Part shown: positions 1-9,334 of the stretch, piece by piece
Numbering within the stretch: position 1 is the first letter of the stretch
Layout: the number at the start of each line of letters is the position of its first letter
From: Natronobiforma cellulositropha
GTDB lineage: Archaea; Halobacteriota; Halobacteria; Halobacteriales; Natrialbaceae
NCBI RefSeq assembly: GCF_025629245.1
Contig: NZ_JANZXN010000015.1
Coordinates: forward strand, 62,001 to 126,000
Direction of reading: 5' to 3'
DNA: 64,000 bases
Made by a program: the position numbers and the translations under genes
The notes under the pieces: model-generated
What the model was told of the DNA's origin: nothing
What the model saw: the letters and a program-made list of their open reading frames with translations, nothing else
The model's database searches: none

Positions 1-357
1 CTCTAAGGTGCCCTCGATCTGTGCGCGGATGTGCTTTCGTCCCAGGCCGGAGTCGTTCGGTCCGGGTTCGCCCCAGCCGTCGAAGGGGAAGTAGACCTTC
101 GAGGCGATGACGAAGTCCTCGCGGTCGTAGTCTGCGAGCCACTCGCCGATGTACTCCTCGCTGGTTCCGTCCGGATCGCCGTAGACGTTGGCGGTGTCGA
201 TGAAGTTGATGCCGTGGTCCCAGCAGGCATCGAGAATCTCGTGGGCTTCCTCGCGATTCGTCTCGACGACGTCGCCGGTCTGCTTGCCGAATCGCCAGGT
301 TCCGTAACAGAGTCTCGAGACGGTCGTGCCCGTGTTTCCGAGGGTGACGTACTCCAT
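1..357 (-). CDS. Aldo/keto reductase, N-terminal part (cut by window edge)
   Basis: The first 119 codons of a gene that runs off the left edge. The protein begins MEYVTLGNTGTTVSRLCYGT and continues with NFIDTANVYG, the N-terminal beta-alpha units of the aldo/keto reductase TIM barrel. The Asp-Thr-Ala-x-x-Tyr motif carries the catalytic Asp and Tyr; the catalytic Lys is seen at FVIASKVYF. The family uses NAD(P)H to reduce carbonyls; the substrate cannot be told. A TATA-like element at 381-387 lies 24-30 nt upstream of the ATG, so the mRNA is probably leaderless. That promoter sits only 15 nt from the decayed terminal repeat of the CRISPR array. Confidence 0.9.
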   Translation of the reverse strand, partial: MEYVTLGNTGTTVSRLCYGTWRFGKQTGDVVETNREEAHEILDACWDHGINFIDTANVYGDPDGTSEEYIGEWLADYDREDFVIASKVYFPFDGWGEPGPNDSGLGRKHIRAQIEGTLE

Positions 358-380
358 ACCACCCGTTCATCGACGGAGCG

Positions 381-387
381 TAAAAAC
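381..387 (-). promoter_or_regulatory. TATA box of the aldo/keto reductase gene
   Basis: On the minus strand the bases read GTTTTTA, 24-30 nt before the ATG at 357. This is the spacing of a haloarchaeal leaderless promoter. Confidence 0.5.
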
Positions 388-402
388 GAACTGGGAAGCG
401 GC

Positions 403-432
403 GATTCACCCCCACGAGGGTTCGTCTGAAAC
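403..432 (-). repeat. Degenerate terminal CRISPR repeat
   Basis: Differs from the consensus at positions 2, 7 and 14 of the plus-strand repeat and is followed by a normal 36-bp spacer (433-468). Decay at one end is typical of the leader-distal end of an array and supports leftward transcription. Confidence 0.85.
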
Positions 433-2527
433 TCTAATCGATCTGTTAAATAATGGCGATAATGTCCCGCTTCAACCCCACAAGGGTTCGTCTGAAACAC
501 GCGTACGCGTATGTGGGATAGTACCCCGACGGGTGCTTCAACCCCACAAGGGTTCGTCTGAAACTGGAAGCGAGATACTCCGACGGTGTAACAACATGCT
601 TCAACCCCACAAGGGTTCGTCTGAAACGATGTCAACGGCGTTGCCACACTCGTCCTCCTCGATCGGCTTCAACCCCACAAGGGTTCGTCTGAAACTGGCG
701 CACTAAGCGCCGCAACCGGCCGTGAGGATGGCTTCAACCCCACAAGGGTTCGTCTGAAACGTGGACGCTTCGGACGCACGAATCCTACGCCGAGCTTCAA
801 CCCCACAAGGGTTCGTCTGAAACCCCGGCCGGATACCAGTCACCGAGAGGCTGGTGGCTTCAACCCCACAAGGGTTCGTCTGAAACAACAGTACGGCGCA
901 TCCGACCTTTTACTCGCAGGACTGCTTCAACCCCACAAGGGTTCGTCTGAAACGGTGAACGCGATCCATCGCGTCACCGAACCCGCGGCGGCTTCAACCC
1001 CACAAGGGTTCGTCTGAAACCGGCCACGATCCGAAGTCCGTCGCTCCCCTCGTACGGGCTTCAACCCCACAAGGGTTCGTCTGAAACTCCCGATCTGGGT
1101 CGTATTCTCCTTCGATCGACGCTTCAACCCCACAAGGGTTCGTCTGAAACGATAACTCCTCCCCAGAGTCGATACCGACCACACAGAGCTTCAACCCCAC
1201 AAGGGTTCGTCTGAAACTCCCGCATCGAGTGCGTCGTAGACGTCCTGGACGCTTCAACCCCACAAGGGTTCGTCTGAAACGCGAGGCCTACGACTTCTTC
1301 GAGGCGAACTCCCAGGCTTCAACCCCACAAGGGTTCGTCTGAAACGCCGAATCATCGGCCACGATTGGTCCAAGAGGGTCGGCTTCAACCCCACAAGGGT
1401 TCGTCTGAAACCGCCGTACGGGGTGACGGACTGAGCCGATGGTGCGAGCTTCAACCCCACAAGGGTTCGTCTGAAACGCGGCCGAGTTGGCCGCACACGC
1501 CCCGCCCCGGATTCGCTTCAACCCCACAAGGGTTCGTCTGAAACCCTCATGTCGAACCCCGCCCGCAGCGGAGAGACGCAGGCTTCAACCCCACAAGGGT
1601 TCGTCTGAAACCTAGAGCCTTGGCACAGCGCGAGGTCCGCGTCCGATGCTTCAACCCCACAAGGGTTCGTCTGAAACAACCAGGCCGCGATGCAGGCAGC
1701 GGCTCAGATTTGGCTTCAACCCCACAAGGGTTCGTCTGAAACTCTACCGTGGTGAATCAGACACCAGTACCGTAGAACGCGCTTCAACCCCACAAGGGTT
1801 CGTCTGAAACTGTTTGCGACCGAGGACGCATCAGTTAAGTGGTTGGTGCTTCAACCCCACAAGGGTTCGTCTGAAACGATGGACGTTGCTCCGTGGTCGA
1901 GTGCATTCCAGCTTCAACCCCACAAGGGTTCGTCTGAAACGGCCGTGATTCCGGGATTCGTCGAACTCGTTGCCCGCTTCAACCCCACAAGGGTTCGTCT
2001 GAAACCGGCTGGTGTCATCAAAGCGGCCGTGAAACAGCTCGCTTCAACCCCACAAGGGTTCGTCTGAAACTCTCTTGGACGTGCGCGCCACGTGGTAGAG
2101 CTTCGCTTCAACCCCACAAGGGTTCGTCTGAAACCGCTCGGTCTCGGGCTGCGTCATCGAGTTGTGCGCTTCAACCCCACAAGGGTTCGTCTGAAACACG
2201 GACCCAACACGCTCGAGTCCCTCGAGCCAGTGGCTTCAACCCCACAAGGGTTCGTCTGAAACTCCATCGAAGCGGGCATACACGTCGTCGTAAACCCGCT
2301 TCAACCCCACAAGGGTTCGTCTGAAACGACGCTCGTCGACGACCTCGATCTCGAGGTCTGGCGCTTCAACCCCACAAGGGTTCGTCTGAAACGCTTCGAC
2401 GGTCGCTAACTCCTGTTGGATTTTGTCTTGGCTTCAACCCCACAAGGGTTCGTCTGAAACCAGGCGAGAGAGCGTGCCCGTGTGGAGATAGAGGTACGCT
2501 TCAACCCCACAAGGGTTCGTCTGAAAC

Positions 2528-2561
2528 AGCCGCGCATCCTCGAGACGGGCGAGCGTCGGCG
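2528..2561 (-). repeat. CRISPR spacer duplicated at 3381-3414 (first copy)
   Basis: This 34-bp spacer, starting AGCCGCGCATCCTCGAGACG on the plus strand, recurs without change at 3381-3414. The spacers on either side of the two copies differ. Confidence 0.95.
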
Positions 2562-3380
2562 GCTTCAACCCCACAAGGGTTCGTCTGAAACGGTCAGCGG
2601 GACCGTATCCGTCCGGGTCCGTGTGGTGCTTCAACCCCACAAGGGTTCGTCTGAAACAGAGCAAAGGCTACCGGACAAGACCGCGCCGAAGAAGCTTCAA
2701 CCCCACAAGGGTTCGTCTGAAACTAGCATTTCCCGTCTTCGGCTATTGCTCAACAAGTGGCTTCAACCCCACAAGGGTTCGTCTGAAACGAGTCTTAGGC
2801 CGTTCCCACCAACCCGGCGAAAGTTGCTTCAACCCCACAAGGGTTCGTCTGAAACGAGAGAGATAGACAAGCCCGTGGATCAACTGACGGGGCTTCAACC
2901 CCACAAGGGTTCGTCTGAAACAAGTTGCTATAGCACTCCTATTGAGCTATGGAATGTGCTTCAACCCCACAAGGGTTCGTCTGAAACACTGTTGCTTGTG
3001 AGTTTAAACCATGAGCGAGACAGCTTCAACCCCACAAGGGTTCGTCTGAAACTGGAACATAAATCACTTCTCGGCCATCGTTGTCCGCGCTTCAACCCCA
3101 CAAGGGTTCGTCTGAAACCGGTTTAACGGGCTAATGCTGGCAGCCCTTGACGACGCTTCAACCCCACAAGGGTTCGTCTGAAACGATAGTACCAAGATTG
3201 CCGACCGTTTGAGTCACGAGCTTCAACCCCACAAGGGTTCGTCTGAAACAACGGCAAAGGATTACCGATTCCTTGCACACAACCCGCTTCAACCCCACAA
3301 GGGTTCGTCTGAAACTAGACTTAGACAGCACCGCTGGACAGTACGCAGACGCTTCAACCCCACAAGGGTTCGTCTGAAAC

Positions 3381-3414
3381 AGCCGCGCATCCTCGAGACG
3401 GGCGAGCGTCGGCG
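3381..3414 (-). repeat. CRISPR spacer duplicated from 2528-2561 (second copy)
   Basis: Identical to the spacer at 2528-2561, thirteen repeat units away. See that entry. Confidence 0.95.
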
Positions 3415-5680
3415 GCTTCAACCCCACAAGGGTTCGTCTGAAACCATCATGGATTCGGGGATTGGAGACGAAACAACGCTTCAACCCCACAAGGGTTCGT
3501 CTGAAACGATACGCCTTAGCAGAGACAAATGCGTATCAGTTGCTTCAACCCCACAAGGGTTCGTCTGAAACAGATGAGGAGAAACACAATGCACACCGAC
3601 ACTGAACTCGCTTCAACCCCACAAGGGTTCGTCTGAAACGATCGCTCCGGCCACGATCGCGAACGTCAGCACGGGCTTCAACCCCACAAGGGTTCGTCTG
3701 AAACGCGCGACGCCCTCCACACGCTTGAGGGGCAACTCGACGCTTCAACCCCACAAGGGTTCGTCTGAAACAAGAACATCCAGGCAGGGATGACCGCGAC
3801 GATCCCGCTTCAACCCCACAAGGGTTCGTCTGAAACTCGCCTCGAGTGCCTGTGTCTCGAGGGCGTCGCCGCGCTTCAACCCCACAAGGGTTCGTCTGAA
3901 ACCGTTTCGTCTGGGGTGTCACGGTGTGTTTCCGGCTGCTTCAACCCCACAAGGGTTCGTCTGAAACTCTGCCACGACGCCGTGTAGCCAAGGTCCTCGA
4001 GCGTTCGCTTCAACCCCACAAGGGTTCGTCTGAAACGATTTCGAACTCCCACGAGACGGTACTCGCAGGACCGCTTCAACCCCACAAGGGTTCGTCTGAA
4101 ACCCGAACTACTGGTTCGATCTTGACACCATTCGAGCTTCAACCCCACAAGGGTTCGTCTGAAACGACTACAACGCAACCGCATGAAACTGTTACGACCG
4201 GAGCTTCAACCCCACAAGGGTTCGTCTGAAACCCCGAAAAACTCAGTCTATATCTGATTCCATTGGGTTGCTTCAACCCCACAAGGGTTCGTCTGAAACT
4301 GCCCCAACGCACAAAAATCCGCCGTCAAACGTACAGCTTCAACCCCACAAGGGTTCGTCTGAAACCCGCCGACCGTCTCGGCGCCCCACTTCGCCGCCTT
4401 GCTTCAACCCCACAAGGGTTCGTCTGAAACCGAGGAGGACGTCGAGGAGGTGCGGTGATGTTGACGCTTCAACCCCACAAGGGTTCGTCTGAAACGATTG
4501 TGACGTTCATGTTATCTGGTGTCCTCCATTGCGCTTCAACCCCACAAGGGTTCGTCTGAAACTGTAATCACTGGCCTTACCCACTCGGAAATAGTCAGCT
4601 TCAACCCCACAAGGGTTCGTCTGAAACGATGTTATAACGGGAAACCCCACTATCACGCAGTAAGGCTTCAACCCCACAAGGGTTCGTCTGAAACGTCGTC
4701 GAGAACGTATTCCAGCTCGTCGTTGATGCTTCAACCCCACAAGGGTTCGTCTGAAACTCGATGATCTTCGAATCGTATTGGTACACTGAAGATGCTTCAA
4801 CCCCACAAGGGTTCGTCTGAAACAACCTCACATCACTGTGAGTAGTTGTCGTATGATTCAGCTTCAACCCCACAAGGGTTCGTCTGAAACGACGTCGAAC
4901 TCGAGACCAAAGCCGACCTTCGCCAGGCTTCAACCCCACAAGGGTTCGTCTGAAACGGGCAAAACAGCGACTGCACAGGTAACCATGACAGAGAGCTTCA
5001 ACCCCACAAGGGTTCGTCTGAAACTAGGGGGGTTGTCCATTTATATATATCGTATGCGTAGCTTCAACCCCACAAGGGTTCGTCTGAAACCATCACTATG
5101 AGTGAGGTTCGAGCATCGGACGTGATGCTTCAACCCCACAAGGGTTCGTCTGAAACGACGGAGGTCCGTTTCGTGACTCGACCGAAGAACGGCTTCAACC
5201 CCACAAGGGTTCGTCTGAAACTCGGAGGGCGATAATGTCCCGGATCAGACTCGCTCAGGCTTCAACCCCACAAGGGTTCGTCTGAAACTCCCCCAGAGGG
5301 TCGCCCTGTCGGGTGGCCTTCTGGCTTCAACCCCACAAGGGTTCGTCTGAAACTTGTCGTATTCCTCACCGTTTTCCCACGGATCGCTTCAACCCCACAA
5401 GGGTTCGTCTGAAACGGGTTGCCTCGCTGCGTCCCCGGAACTCGATGGCTTCGCTTCAACCCCACAAGGGTTCGTCTGAAACTGGGGAGACGACGACGCT
5501 ACTTCCATCAGACTCAAACGCTTCAACCCCACAAGGGTTCGTCTGAAACCACGCTCCCCGATTCTCTGACCGCGTAACGGCTCGAGCTTCAACCCCACAA
5601 GGGTTCGTCTGAAACACCACTCCCCGGCCGTCGAGCCGTCCGACTTGCCCGCTTCAACCCCACAAGGGTTCGTCTGAAAC

Positions 5681-5781
5681 CGTGCCCGATTCGGGCACCT
5701 CGAGCGCTGGTACACACGCTGGGCACAAAACGATTCCGTCGACCGTCAGTAGCCGTTCCACCCCGGGGGGTCGACGGAGGG
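5681..5781 (-). other. Leader-side flank of the CRISPR array; no canonical leader seen
   Basis: Only 101 bp separate the last repeat from the stop codon of the UPF0179 gene, and they are GC-rich rather than AT-rich. A perfect 17-nt inverted repeat, GTGCCCGA-T-TCGGGCAC (5682-5698), almost abuts the repeat. The only weak TATA-like run is CGTTTTG on the minus strand near 5726-5732, which would place a start about 20-25 nt before the first repeat. Either this is a short atypical leader or the array is transcribed by read-through from the UPF0179 gene, which points the same way. Confidence 0.5.
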
Positions 5782-6228
5782 TTACTCCAGGAGGTCGAGT
5801 TCGACGAGTTCGAGCGAGCGCTCGAGGTGGCAGACGTCGTGTGGAGGGTCGCCGAGGATGGCGGCGATGCGGTACTCGCGGTCGAAGGTGACGCCGTCGG
5901 GTTCGCAGTACTCGTGGCTGGGACACTCGATGTAGGGGCAGGGTCCCTGGAGGCGGGCTTTGCTCCCGGCGAACGCGCCTTTGGTGGGGACGGCGGCGCG
6001 CGCGGAGACGGGTTCGACCTCGACGGCGCGGACGCCCTCGTCGTGCATGGCACACTCGAGCGTCTGGGCGTTCTCGCGGACCTCGGTGACGCGGTAGCGG
6101 GTGCCCGTCGTGAGGTTGAGACACTGGCTGCGGTAGGGACAGCCGGCGCAGCCGTCGGCTTCACCGTGGTAGACGAACTCGGTGCCGGGGTCGGCCAGAC
6201 GCGTGCCGATCAGGGTGACAGTCGACAT
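5782..6228 (-). CDS. UPF0179 family protein
   Basis: A 148-residue archaeal protein of family UPF0179, recognised from its start MSTVTLIGTRLADPGTEFVY and its two cysteine clusters: CxxCPYxxxC near residues 27-36, and CPYxxCPSHEYC near residues 96-107. The clusters suggest a metal or Fe-S site; the function is unknown. The ATG at 6226-6228 lies 39 bp after the DUF5820 gene on the same strand, so the two are probably co-transcribed. The stop codon is 101 bp from the CRISPR array, which follows in the same orientation. Confidence 0.9.
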   Translation of the reverse strand: MSTVTLIGTRLADPGTEFVYHGEADGCAGCPYRSQCLNLTTGTRYRVTEVRENAQTLECAMHDEGVRAVEVEPVSARAAVPTKGAFAGSKARLQGPCPYIECPSHEYCEPDGVTFDREYRIAAILGDPPHDVCHLERSLELVELDLLE

Positions 6229-6267
6229 AGGGGTGGGTGATCGGTGGAACGTACTCCGCGCGGGCGG

Positions 6268-6705
6268 TTAAGCGTCACGTCCGCGGCCGGTGAGGTCGTC
6301 GAGTCGGTCGAGGTAGCGCTCGCGCGGGACCTGGTAGGCGCTGCGGTAGTCGATGTCGCCGGCGTCGAACCGGCGGGCGAGCGAGTGAAACTGCTCGAGG
6401 GCGTCCGCTCGCGTCGAAAAGCGGGTGTCTTCGTCCCGGAGGTAGACGTCGGGCTCGAGGTAGAGGGTGACGTACCAGTCGTCGTCGACGGTGCGGTCGT
6501 TGGGGTTCGCGCCGGGGGGACGGGAGCGCGTCCCGCTGGTGAGGTAGAGTGTGGGGAGACAGGGGGCGGGAAACTCGTCGGCGTCGAAGACGTCAGGGCG
6601 GTAGGTGAGAATGCAGCGGCCGTCGTCTTCGGCGTTCCAGACGGTCCAGGCGTCGGGAATCGACTCGAGGTCGGGGAGCGCTCGGTCGGCGTCGGGGGCG
6701 GTCAT
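6268..6705 (-). CDS. Conserved haloarchaeal protein, DUF5820-like
   Basis: A 145-residue protein beginning MTAPDADRALPDLESIPDAW, with the conserved stretch VWNAEDDGRCILTYRPDVF and a central DDDWYVTLYLEPDVYL. I recall this as the haloarchaeal family DUF5820; its function is unknown. The ATG at 6705 is preferred over an in-frame start at 6783 because a TATA-like box at 6729-6735 lies 24-30 nt upstream of it and the extra N-terminus does not look like family sequence. It is the first gene of a two-gene unit with UPF0179. Confidence 0.8.
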   Translation of the reverse strand: MTAPDADRALPDLESIPDAWTVWNAEDDGRCILTYRPDVFDADEFPAPCLPTLYLTSGTRSRPPGANPNDRTVDDDWYVTLYLEPDVYLRDEDTRFSTRADALEQFHSLARRFDAGDIDYRSAYQVPRERYLDRLDDLTGRGRDA

Positions 6706-7260
6706 GGTAGGTCGAACGCGCGCGAGGGCTAAATTCCCGTCGGAGGGGGCGCGCACCCCTCGAGCAGGCGTTTGCAGGGACATTGCTTATATACGGATCG
6801 CGTTGTATGCGTGCACGAGTCACGGTACCAGGGGAGGATAATGCCAAATATGGCCTGTAATCTCTTCCTGATAAATATCTTTTGGGGTTATCCTTAAGTA
6901 GTTGGATTACGCACTCATTAAACACTATCGGTATCCGTCCGACGGACCGATCCACTCCGCGTCAGTCCCCGACGCGATGTCGTCGCACGCTGTTGACCCG
7001 GTCGCTCGTCCAGAGAGTGGTGCTGGTTCACACATGACACGACAACTCATCGCCGCCCGCCGTGATCTGTACTCCCTGGGGCGTCTACTCGCCAGGAGCA
7101 ACGGCTCTCCGTGCCGGCCGCCCGAGAGTGGGGTCGATTCGATGAACTCGCGTGTCGCGACGACGGACCGACCTGACCGACACCGTTCTCGATCGGCGCT
7201 CGATCGGACGACGGCGACGGTGGGGTGCCAGCGGGGGGACCAACAGACAACAACCAAACC
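6706..7260. other. Intergenic region with divergent promoters and a long prkA leader
   Basis: No credible gene in these 555 bp. The left end holds the DUF5820 promoter. AT-rich sequence around 6841-6900 includes a TATA-like ATAAATAT at 6871-6878 facing right. No TATA box lies close to the prkA start at 7261, so the prkA transcript may carry a 5' untranslated region of about 350 nt. An open frame at 6902-7264 ends in an ATGA overlap with prkA, but it is basic and serine/arginine-rich, unlike local proteins. Confidence 0.5.
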
Positions 7261-9333
7261 ATGACCGGTGACATCGAGACGCTCGAGAATCTGAGTAACG
7301 CATACCAGGAGTCGATGCCCGCGGACCTGCGGGAGACCAAGTCGTTCGACTGGTACCTCAAAGAGACCTACGAGGACCCGAAGGTCGCCCGCAACGCCCA
7401 CCAGCGGGTCGCGGACATGTTCGACTACTACGGGACCTCCTACGACGAGACCGAGGGGGTCGTCGAGTACCGTCTCGCCTCCGAGGACCCGCTGGGTGAG
7501 GGTGAGAACACCTTCTACGGGAAGGTGATCCACCAGTCGATCCACGAGTTCGTCAACAAGGTGAAGTCGGGCGCCCGCAGGCTGGGTCCCGAACGCCGGA
7601 TCAAACTCCTCCTCGGGCCGGTCGGCTCCGGGAAGTCTCACTTCGACAAGCAGGTCCGGAAGTACTTCGAGGACTACACGCTCCGCGAGGAGGGACGGAT
7701 GTACACCTTCCGCTGGATCAACCTCGGTGACGTGATCCACGACCAGGACCCCGCCGACGACACCGTCCGCTCGCCGATGAACCAGGACCCGCTCGTGCTC
7801 CTCCCGCTCGAGCAGCGCCAGTCGGTGATCGACGACCTGAACGAGCGTCTCGACGCCCCCTACACGATCCGCAACGAACAGAGCCTCGACCCCGAGAGCG
7901 AGTTCTACATGGACCGCTTGCTCGCCCACTACGAGGACGACCTCCAGTCGGTCCTCGAGAACCACGTCGAGGTGATCCGCCTCGTCGCCGACGAGAACAA
8001 GCGCCAGTGTCTCGAGACGTTCGAACCCAAGGACAAGAAGAACCAGGACGAGACCGAGCTGACGGGCGACGTCAACTACTCGAAGATCGCCGTCTACGGC
8101 GAGAGCGACCCGCGAGCGTTCGACTACTCGGGGGCGTTCTGTAACGCCAACCGGGGCATCTTCAGCGGAGAAGAACTCCTGAAACTCCAGCGGGAGTTCC
8201 TCTACGACTTCCTCCACGCCACCCAGGAGATGACGATCAAGCCGAAGAACAACCCGCGGATCGACATCGACCAGGTGATCGTCGGCCGGACGAACATGCC
8301 CGAGTACAAGGACAAGAAGGGCGACGAGAAGATGGAGGCGTTCAACGACCGCACGAAGCGCATCGACTTCCCGTACGTCCTCAGCTACGAACAGGAAGCA
8401 CGCATCTACCAGAAGATGCTCAACAACGCCGACGTGCCCGACATCGACGTCGAGCCGCACACGCTCGAGATGGCCGGACTGTTCGGCGTCCTGACCCGGA
8501 TCGAAGAGCCGGATACCGAGACGGTCGACTTACTCTCGAAAGCCAAAGCGTACAACGGCGAGATCGACGAGGGCGACGACATCGACGTGAAGAAACTCCG
8601 TGAGGAGGCCGCCGCGAAGGCCGTCATCGGCGAGGGGATGGTCGGCGTCTCCCCCCGGTTCATCGGCGACGAAATCGCGGAGGCCATCATGGACAGCAAA
8701 CACCGCCAGCGTGGCTTCCTCTCGCCGCTGACGGTGTTCAACTTCTTCGAGGAGAACTTAGAGCACCACGGCTCGATCCCCGAGGAGAACTTCGAGCGCT
8801 ACTACCGCTACTTAGAGACCGTCCGCGAGGAGTACAGAGAGCGCGCCATCGAAGACGTCCGTCACGCCCTCGCCTACGACATCGACGAGATCCAGCGCCA
8901 GGGCGAGAAGTACATGGACCACGTGATGGCCTACATCGACGACGGCACCGTCGAAGACGAGCTGACCGGCCGCGAGCAGGAACCCGACGAGACCTTCCTG
9001 CGGAGCGTCGAGGAGAAACTCGACGTGCCCGAAGACCGGAAGAACGACTTCCGACAGGAGGTCAGCAACTGGGTCTCCCGACGCGCACGCGAAGGGACCA
9101 CGTTCAACCCACAGGACAACGAACGTCTCCGTCGCGCCTTAGAGCGGAAACTCTGGGAGGATAAGAAACACAACATCAACTTCTCCGCACTGGTGAGCGC
9201 CAACGAGTTCGACGACGACGAGCGCAGTTCCTGGATCGACGCGCTGATCGAACAGGGCTACTCCGAAGACGGCGCGAAGGAAGTGCTCGAGTTCGCCGGC
9301 GCGGAGGTCGCGAAAGCAGAGATCGAAGACTAA
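7261..9333 (+). CDS. prkA: PrkA-family serine protein kinase (first paralog)
   Basis: A 690-residue protein of the PrkA/YeaG family: an AAA-type P-loop domain with Walker A GPVGSGKS at residues 119-126, then the PrkA kinase-like C-terminal domain (about 440-690). PrkA proteins are Ser/Thr kinases or AAA proteins; in enterobacteria YeaG acts with YeaH in starvation and stationary-phase responses. The ATG at 7261 is chosen over an upstream in-frame start at 7225, as homologs begin close to MTGD. The second prkA starts one base after the stop. The four genes prkA, prkA, DUF444 and spoVR form one operon. Confidence 0.92.
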   Translation: MTGDIETLENLSNAYQESMPADLRETKSFDWYLKETYEDPKVARNAHQRVADMFDYYGTSYDETEGVVEYRLASEDPLGEGENTFYGKVIHQSIHEFVNKVKSGARRLGPERRIKLLLGPVGSGKSHFDKQVRKYFEDYTLREEGRMYTFRWINLGDVIHDQDPADDTVRSPMNQDPLVLLPLEQRQSVIDDLNERLDAPYTIRNEQSLDPESEFYMDRLLAHYEDDLQSVLENHVEVIRLVADENKRQCLETFEPKDKKNQDETELTGDVNYSKIAVYGESDPRAFDYSGAFCNANRGIFSGEELLKLQREFLYDFLHATQEMTIKPKNNPRIDIDQVIVGRTNMPEYKDKKGDEKMEAFNDRTKRIDFPYVLSYEQEARIYQKMLNNADVPDIDVEPHTLEMAGLFGVLTRIEEPDTETVDLLSKAKAYNGEIDEGDDIDVKKLREEAAAKAVIGEGMVGVSPRFIGDEIAEAIMDSKHRQRGFLSPLTVFNFFEENLEHHGSIPEENFERYYRYLETVREEYRERAIEDVRHALAYDIDEIQRQGEKYMDHVMAYIDDGTVEDELTGREQEPDETFLRSVEEKLDVPEDRKNDFRQEVSNWVSRRAREGTTFNPQDNERLRRALERKLWEDKKHNINFSALVSANEFDDDERSSWIDALIEQGYSEDGAKEVLEFAGAEVAKAEIED

Positions 9334-9334
9334 C

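Larger units (their letters stand above)
403..5680 (-). CRISPR. CRISPR array, 80 intact repeats plus one degenerate repeat, about 80 spacers
   Basis: A 30-bp repeat, read on the minus strand as GTTTCAGACGAACCC followed by TTGTGGGGTTGAAGC, recurs every 62-68 bp from 469 to 5680. Reading by eye I count 80 copies, apparently identical, separated by spacers of 32-38 bp. A decayed copy with three mismatches lies at 403-432. The repeat is the haloarchaeal type I-B kind known from Haloferax; in that system the crRNA 5' handle is the last eight bases (here GTTGAAGC), which sets transcription leftward. The decayed repeat is therefore at the distal end and the leader side is at 5681. No cas gene is present in the window, so processing must use Cas proteins encoded elsewhere. 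The count could be off by one. Confidence 0.98.

Noticed and set aside
1-5690. Many open frames of 60-214 codons across the CRISPR array, on both strands
   Set aside because: They are translations of the 30-bp repeat (recurring peptides such as LQPHKGSSET, FNPTRVRLK and FQTNPCGVEA) with spacers between; no gene is present.
5700-5781. Remnant gene next to the array (minus-strand peptide DGIVLCPACVPALEVPESG)
   Set aside because: Too short to assign and it continues straight into the repeat; a coding remnant cannot be told from chance.
6902-7264. 120-codon frame ending in an ATGA overlap with prkA
   Set aside because: Starts with TTG, is basic and Ser/Arg-rich, and lacks the acidic composition and third-position GC of genes here. 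Treated as untranslated leader.
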